From: Cunninghamia lanceolata
Taxonomy: Eukaryota > Streptophyta > Pinopsida > Cupressales > Cupressaceae
Assembly (NCBI GenBank): GCA_027924645.1
Contig: BSBN01000445.1
Location: forward strand, 7,609,001 to 7,673,000
Direction: 5' to 3'
Length of the DNA stretch: 64,000 nt
The position numbers and the translations under genes are program-made. Positions 58,294-64,000 of the stretch are shown one piece after another. Each line of letters begins with the position of its first letter. Position 1 is the stretch's first letter. Under the pieces are notes generated by a model. The model was not told the origin of the DNA and did no database searches. It saw only the letters and a list, made by a program, of their open reading frames with translations.

Positions 58294-59722
58294 TGTTGGC
58301 AAGAGACACTGCTATGTTGAATAATTGAGTGTTGTCATTGATGGAAACAAGAAAAGGAACAAGGTCAGAATAGAGATTGTGGTCCTGTAAAGAAGACTTA
58401 GTCAAATTGGCGAAGTATGGGCAATGTATAAAGGCAAAGACAAAAGAACAGTGTTTGGATTGGCACTGGTCTACAGTTGAAGACCAAGGTTTGTGGTTCT
58501 AGTATGATGTTCCTAACTCTCAGATGATCTTATAATCAAGGTTTTAGCTTTTGATTAGTTTCAGAAGTATATCTTCAAATGGCCTAAGTCTGGTAGAACA
58601 GAATACAGTGTCAATTAAAGTAGAACACACATTTGTTTTGATTCGCATTCCTTTGGTGTTGTATATCTTGATATGTCATTTTGAGGTGTTGTAAACACTT
58701 GTATGAAGTGTCTAAATCCAGAGTTGTAGGTTCTGAAGTCCACCAGAAAGATAGTTACAAGTTGTTGAGTATCGCTACACTGTTTGAAAGAGTTTGACTG
58801 TGACAGAGTCTGAGTTCTGATAGTCCGTATTTTTCTGCTAAAGGATATTTTGTTTCACAGTTATGAAGGCATGGTTTGTGATGTATGAGGAGTCTTTGAC
58901 ATGATATTGAGCAAGTCCTATGGTTCACAGTAAAAGATGTAGTTTGACAGATGAACTAAATCAGTGGCAGTCTAAGTTAGAGGTCAACATAATAAGTTTG
59001 AATTGTATGTAGTAAGTTCTATTGCTTAGAACTTAATCCTAAGTTGTTCAATAGTTGAGACTAATATATGTGAATGTAATTAAAGTGTTGTTTGAGTCCG
59101 CAGGGAGTCTTGGTAAAGGAATTTGGCTGACAAGCTACTTAAGGTATGAGTGCATGCTTCACTTTATTAGGCTGACCTAATATGAAGAGTTTAAGTGTTG
59201 CAAATATATATATAAGGGATCAAATTCAGTGTTTGGTGTGTTTGATGCAAGTGTGAAACATATACATATGTGTGACATACAGAGGAAGGTGATTTTGTGG
59301 AAGCAACAAAGAGCTGAAGAAGAGAGATCTTATTCCCATGTAAAAGAAGAGTAGTGAAACAAAGCAGTCAGAGATGAAGATTTTTAAGACAATATTTATG
59401 TGCTTCATTGGAGCTACAACCATGCATGTGTAGATGCAATCTGAGTAGTTCAACTTGGCAGTGATCCCTTCTTCCTCTTTTTTTCTTTCTCTAGGCAGTG
59501 AGCCTATTTTGGCAGTTAACCTTTCTTGCAGTGAGCATTTCTTTGGGCAGTGAGCCTTCTTGTAATTCAGTATTGTGCTATATTAATATATTGTGAGCTA
59601 ACACTCACCATGGTTTTTCCCTTTTTAGGTTTTCCATGTAAAAATCCTAGTGTTCATGTGTTATGTCTTTGTGGTTGCTATTCCTATGTTTATTCTACTT
59701 TCATATTATTAATTTTTGAAAC
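58294..59722 (+). mobile_element. Sirevirus-type LTR, cut at its 3' end
   Basis: It starts TGTTGGCAAGAGACAC like elements 1 and 2, but belongs to a more distant subfamily. It has a TATA box (TATATATATAAG, about 59205), three GGCAGTGAGCC-like words (59493, 59527, 59546) and the CCATGG..TTTTCC stretch before the expected end. The C-rich end and primer site are missing because another LTR begins at 59723. It probably inserted in the LTR before it, and its own remainder lies beyond the window. Confidence 0.75.
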
Positions 59723-59972
59723 TGTTGGGAATTAAGGTGTCTCAACCTTTGCAAATTCCTAGCATTATTTATTTATTTGTATATTTATTTATTGCCTAAT
59801 GTTTTTATTACTTGCACATTCAGTTTGGTCACTTTGTTGAGGTGGCACAGTGACATGTCATCTTACTTGGAATGTGACTTGGATGGTGAAGTCAAACCTA
59901 CAAGGATTTGATCGTCCAATTTGAGGTGGCACTAATATGCCATGTGTAAGCATCTTGTGGTATGTGGAAGGC

Positions 59973-60323
59973 TGTTAGCTACCGTTGCACCAAAATATCG
60001 ACCTATTAATGCCTGATACAACCACTTGACTTAACAAGCATGGGAGGCAGTTAGCCCTTGTCACAAACCACTGCAGCGCAACGCTGAACAAGGAGACCAA
60101 GGGTCACACCTTGCAACAATCCCCCCTCCAACGTAAGCGCAGGGTTTGAACCTCTGACCTTGGATCTGATACCAATTGTTAGCTATTGTTGCACCAAAAG
60201 ATTGACCTATTAATGCTTGATACAACAACTTGACTTAACAAGCACGGGAGGTGGTTAAGCCCTTGTCACAAACCACTGTAGCGCAACACTGAACAAGGAG
60301 ACCAAGGGTCACACCTTCCAACA
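59973..60323 (-). mobile_element. TRIM: complete miniature LTR retrotransposon, 351 bp
   Basis: Two direct repeats of 146-147 bp (59973-60118 and 60177-60323) flank only 58 bp. On the minus strand each repeat starts TGTTG and ends GCTAACA. Next to the first lies TGGTATCAGATCC (tRNA-iMet primer site, one mismatch), and next to the second lies the purine tract GGAGGGGGG. The whole is bounded by the 5 bp duplication AAGGC (59968-59972, 60324-60328). This is the full definition of a terminal-repeat retrotransposon in miniature. It encodes nothing and needs proteins in trans. Confidence 0.95.
60163..60175 (-). other. Primer binding site of the TRIM
   Basis: GGATCTGATACCA on the plus strand is the complement of TGGTATCAGATCC, two bases from the LTR end. 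It matches the tRNA-iMet complement with one mismatch. Confidence 0.85.
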
Positions 60324-61980
60324 AAGGCAATATTCCATATGATAGAATCTATGATGTGTAAGAGCCAAGTTTCAAGATTCCTATGACAAGTGGTGACAAG
60401 TGTCGTTGAGCATCTTTACATGAGAGAAAGGCATCTTTGGGCACCGAAGTTGGGCTATGCCATGTTGTAAGAGGAATATGCTATATTTAGTCTTGTTTGA
60501 TTGATTCTCTTACAACATGCAAGATTTTCATGTTGCAGAAATTTATGATAGTTGTGAGATAGGTAAGAGCATCCGTCATAGTCTATTTTTTAGTAGTGGA
60601 GTGCTCTATCTTGGGAAGTCAAATCTTCCATGTTATGAAAAATGTAAGAGGTGTATTTGAAGCTTGGACAAGTGTCCTTTGATGCAGGAAAATGGCCATG
60701 TGGCCAAGGTGGATGCCTATCCCAAGATGCTTCTAGAATTTGCCTTATATATCTATAAAATGTGGAGTTTGGAGTTGTAGTTGCATAGTTTTATACAGGA
60801 ACTGTTATGCTACTGGAATCACTCCAAAAATGACATTTGAAAACTCTTGGAAGAACTTGCATTGCAAGTGTATTGTAAATTGTTATTGTTTCAGATAATA
60901 CATTGTGCAAGTTTTAGAGTGTGGGGATTTTTACCTGAAAAGGTTTTCCCCACGATACATCTTGTGTCATTCTCTTTTGTGTTTGTGTTTTCTGCTATAA
61001 TATCTCTAATATATGTTTCATATTGGTGCAATGAAATAGAGATTCAAGTTACAAATTAATTATAAATCTTGAGTAATCTTGTGTGTATAATATCTCAACA
61101 TGTCACTGTGATTTGTTGCATACCTTGGAGTGCATTTCAACTGGTGAATTTTGTTGTTATCATGTGCCTTTGAAGACTAGCATCAACTATGTGTACTTGT
61201 GGAATACCCTGGCAAAGCATGGTTTGATTTTATCTCTTTTCATGAAGTATTGAAGTGTCCATATGGATCAATGGTTGAAACTCACTCATTTTGAATAATT
61301 TTAGAATTCATGTTCATTTCTTTAAATTTCATTAATCATCATCATCAACTACAAAATATTGATACATGATAAGCATAACATAGTAAATCTGAGGACATCC
61401 ATAGACAATTGAACATCCTATGCATATTTGAGCAAAAGATTGAAAATATCATGTAAATACTTGGAAAAAATGATAGGAATCATGAAAATATCATCTTGTA
61501 GGCACAATATTTAGAAGAATTTAAGGTTCGGAAGTAGAATTAAACAAAGATTAGTTCAAATTTAAGTAAATTTAGAAAAAACTAATCAAAGTTACATGAA
61601 TCATCATGAACAATCCTAATCAAAGTAAAGATTGGAAGAATTGATCAAACTTAAGATATATTCACATGAATATATGCATATCATGGTTAGAGATTGTAGG
61701 ATTTAACATAATTTGTTGATATTCATGCAGAACAGGTGAAATAGAGTAAATATTTGCATATCCGGATACAAATTATATCGAATTTCATGTGTAAGGCCCC
61801 TGAATGTTTAACAACAAATTCACATCAAACCATGAAGAGATTATCAAAAGATCATGACCTAATCAATGGAGACTTGGGATCATAAATTCATCCTAAACTT
61901 GTTGTATCTTTCAAGAGGATAAAGGTTTGTTATATGATTTTTTCTCTATTAATATGACTAACAGTTGTATCAATAGTTTT

Positions 61981-61998
61981 TGGTGCTAGAAGGAGGGC
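61981..61998 (+). other. Primer-binding-site-like sequence of the right gypsy element
   Basis: TGGTGCTAGAAGGAGGGC lies 8 bp after the LTR end. The TGG start and position fit a tRNA 3'-end complement. I cannot name the tRNA with confidence. Confidence 0.55.
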
Positions 61999-62327
61999 TT
62001 GATCACTATAGATTCATAAGCATTTGTCATCTTGAGATAATCGCCCATGTTCCTATGAAGAAATACTTTAAATTTCTTAGTATACTCCAAATCTTGAATA
62101 TTTCCACAAAGATTCCACTAATATCCAATAATTTGAGGAATTTAATCATAAATGGCATGTCTTTATGGATATTTATCTTGATATTTATAGATAGATGTCA
62201 AGATTTCCAAAGTTTGAGTTGAAGATTTTCATCCTCTACAAGTATTTTGCAAATACCTTATCATCTGAGACATTTATCCATAAATATCCACTTCTAAGAA
62301 GGAATTAGTCATATCTTTGCAAATATC

Positions 62328-63960
62328 TTGTCTAAATATCCAGGTCTTATCCTTAACTCCTTAGAACTAGCTCATCAACCTAACACAAGGTTAACATCTT
62401 TTGGACCTTTAGAAGAATTGCCGATATTTAGACCTAGACCTATTGTCCCTAATTGGCTAGTAACTCCCTTAGTACCTCCAATACAAGTTCCAATGTCTTT
62501 CTTTGATGTTGAATCACTGCTCCACTTCAATGCATATAATGATCTCCCTTAAAATATGGACAAGATTTGTCCTAAGTATCATCCATATCAGGATATAGGT
62601 GATCATATCTAGACCATTAAGGAAGCCTGTTTCAGGGACAGAATACAACATGAAGATGTTGTATGTAGATTGCTTCCTTATTCATTAGGGGAAGAAGCAT
62701 ATGATTGGTATGTTAGCCTTCCTCAAAATTCCATCAGTTCTTGGGATGTGCTATAGAAATTCTTCCAAACCAGGTTCAAGATACATGTAGATGCAGCCAC
62801 CATGTACCAACACTTTGCCACAATCAAAAGACGTGAAGGAGAGTTGATCTCTACTTTCACTGCTTAATTTTAGAATATGTACTCTAAGCTTACAACTCCT
62901 TACAATGTTCCTGATGAGATAGCTAGGTTAGTTTATTACTTAGCTCTAGATCCTCTAACATCAATGTTCATCAGAAGGACCCACCCTACAATCACATCTT
63001 TGTCAAGTGCCTTTGAAGAAGCTATCAAGGTTAACCTATAGTTGACGCCTAGTTTGGCACCAAACTTAGGATATCATGCCTTTCCCAGTCAAACACAAAC
63101 TAATGGAACCTTGATACCCTCTACTAATCCTTTGCAATTACCTCCACTTAGAATTATGCATCCTTAGGGAAATGATCTTTTCATACCAAATCCTAGACAT
63201 GTACATCAGGATGTTGCATTGAATAGTAATGGTAGTTAATTTTTCCAACCACATCAGGACACTGTAGTGGCCAAAGTGCATGAGGAAAAGGATGATATTA
63301 AGGTGATATCTACTCAACTAAGAAAATTGAATACTGAAGTCACTCACTTGAGAAATCAAAATTTCTACTCTAGTCCAATTCATAGAACCAACAAAATAGT
63401 TGATATCTTGATAGAGGATATGGTAATAACAATGAGAGATTTAGATTTCCTGATGGGGGATATAACAATGAGAGGAAATTCAACAATAATAACAATTCCC
63501 CTAGGCCACCAAGAGTCTGGAACACCAAACCAAACAATGGTTCATTTCAATCACCCCTAGATAATCAGCCCCCTCCCAAACCTAACAGACCACTAGGTTC
63601 AATTTGGCAGAGGCTGTACTTAATAATTGGTGTAGGATACACAATACAAATGCACATGCTAAGTTGGACTATCCATAGTTAAAAATTGTAGCAAGCATAT
63701 TCCAGGCAGAAGTGTCTAACACTACAGGGGAGGCATCTTACCCTAAAGGAAATGAGATAGTGCCTCTAGGATATGAATCTGATATAATACTTGAGAGTTC
63801 TGATGATCATCAGCATTAGCAAATGAACATAATAAATGAAAATTACACTTTGTCATGTGAAGAGTCATCCATGGCCTTTGAAACCACTTGTGTCTTCCCC
63901 TTTGAGGATGAGAATGAGCCTAAGTAAGAAACTGAAGAAGTCCATGCATATCAATAATAT
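62328..63960 (+). pseudogene. gag: Right gypsy element, degenerate gag (continues past window)
   Basis: In one mostly consistent frame I read a Pro-rich N-terminus. The Ty3/gypsy Gag core follows: L-G-E-E-A-Y-D-W-Y near 62690, F-F-Q-T-R-F-K near 62762, then I-K-R-R-E-G-E-L and P-D-E-I-A-R-L-V-Y-Y near 62910. At least eight stops interrupt it, several TAG where Gln is expected. The downstream frame 63267-63560 is Asn/Thr-rich without motif. No zinc knuckle or protease is seen before the window ends. Confidence 0.75.
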
Positions 63961-64000
63961 CAAAGAGGACACAATTACAATCTGAGGAGTAATACAAATT

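Larger units (their letters stand above)
59723..61972 (+). mobile_element. 5' LTR of a Ty3/gypsy element (carries a TRIM)
   Basis: It starts TGTTGGGAATTAAGG and ends TTGTATCA. The last 945 bp match 486-1450. Without the TRIM inside it is about 1.9 kb. A TATA-like sequence (TATATATCTATAAAATG) lies near 60747. A primer-site-like sequence and gag follow directly. The short frame at 60847-61059 is not conserved in the other copy. Confidence 0.78.

Noticed and set aside
59973..60323. TRIM as a Cassandra element (5S rRNA-derived promoter in the LTR)
   Set aside because: I looked for the 5S A-box and C-box wording in the repeats on both strands and found only a few matching letters, so I leave the family unnamed.
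1..64000. CRISPR arrays, bacterial operons, rRNA or tRNA genes
   Set aside because: No regularly spaced direct repeats, no bacterial gene organisation and no rRNA or cloverleaf sequence were seen. tRNA-like words are primer binding sites of retrotransposons.

Overview
The window looks like an intergenic stretch of a large plant nuclear genome. It is AT-rich, has no convincing host gene, rRNA or tRNA, and consists almost entirely of long terminal repeat (LTR) retrotransposons inserted into one another. The mix of Sirevirus-type Ty1/copia elements, a chromodomain-type Ty3/gypsy element, very long LTRs and old stop-ridden copies fits a gymnosperm, probably a conifer. That assignment is inference; nothing here identifies a species.

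Layout. Bases 1-1450 are the 3' part of a gypsy LTR whose relative reappears at 59723-61972. Bases 1451-3891 are non-coding with a long TG/TA microsatellite. A degenerate gypsy element (copy A) starts at 3892. It is split by a huge Ty1/copia (Sirevirus-like) element at 5869-42312, which has 1.54 kb LTRs, a tRNA-iMet primer site and a degenerate gag-protease-integrase-RT-RNase H. That copia element is itself cut twice. First, gag is cut at 7707-19971 (duplicated CATGG) by a non-coding TG..CA insert, which carries a 7.3 kb non-autonomous element (element 1, 10628-17897, duplicated TCTCC). Second, the region before integrase is cut at 21309-38034 (duplicated AAGAG) by a 1.4 kb solo-LTR-like unit. 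That unit is cut by a chromovirus (21564-36877, duplicated GGGAG), whose gag is cut by a second non-autonomous element (element 2, 23244-30693, duplicated TGACC). Reading frames rejoin at the duplicated sites, so the nesting order is well supported and is five levels deep.

Right of 42312, the end of copy A runs into gypsy copy B (42650 to about 49000). Copy B has a 589 bp solo LTR inside its leader and an internal deletion joining protease to the integrase C-terminus. A gag-only LTR element on the minus strand follows (about 50694-58293). A Sirevirus-type LTR (58294-59722) appears to have landed in its LTR and is itself interrupted by the 59723-61972 gypsy LTR. A complete 351 bp terminal-repeat retrotransposon in miniature (TRIM) sits in that LTR on the minus strand. 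Degenerate gag of this last gypsy element runs off the window.

The most interesting content is the pair of related non-autonomous elements. Both have Sirevirus-like LTRs, a tRNA-iMet primer site and multiple polypurine tracts, but no pol. Instead they carry ORF1 (coiled coil plus four CCHC zinc knuckles) and ORF2, a large protein of unrecognised family that is 1044 aa and intact in element 2. Their replication would need reverse transcriptase and integrase from another element, plausibly a relative of the copia element they sit in. Premature stops in element 1 are almost all TAG where element 2 has CAG, as expected if cytosine methylation and deamination drive the decay.
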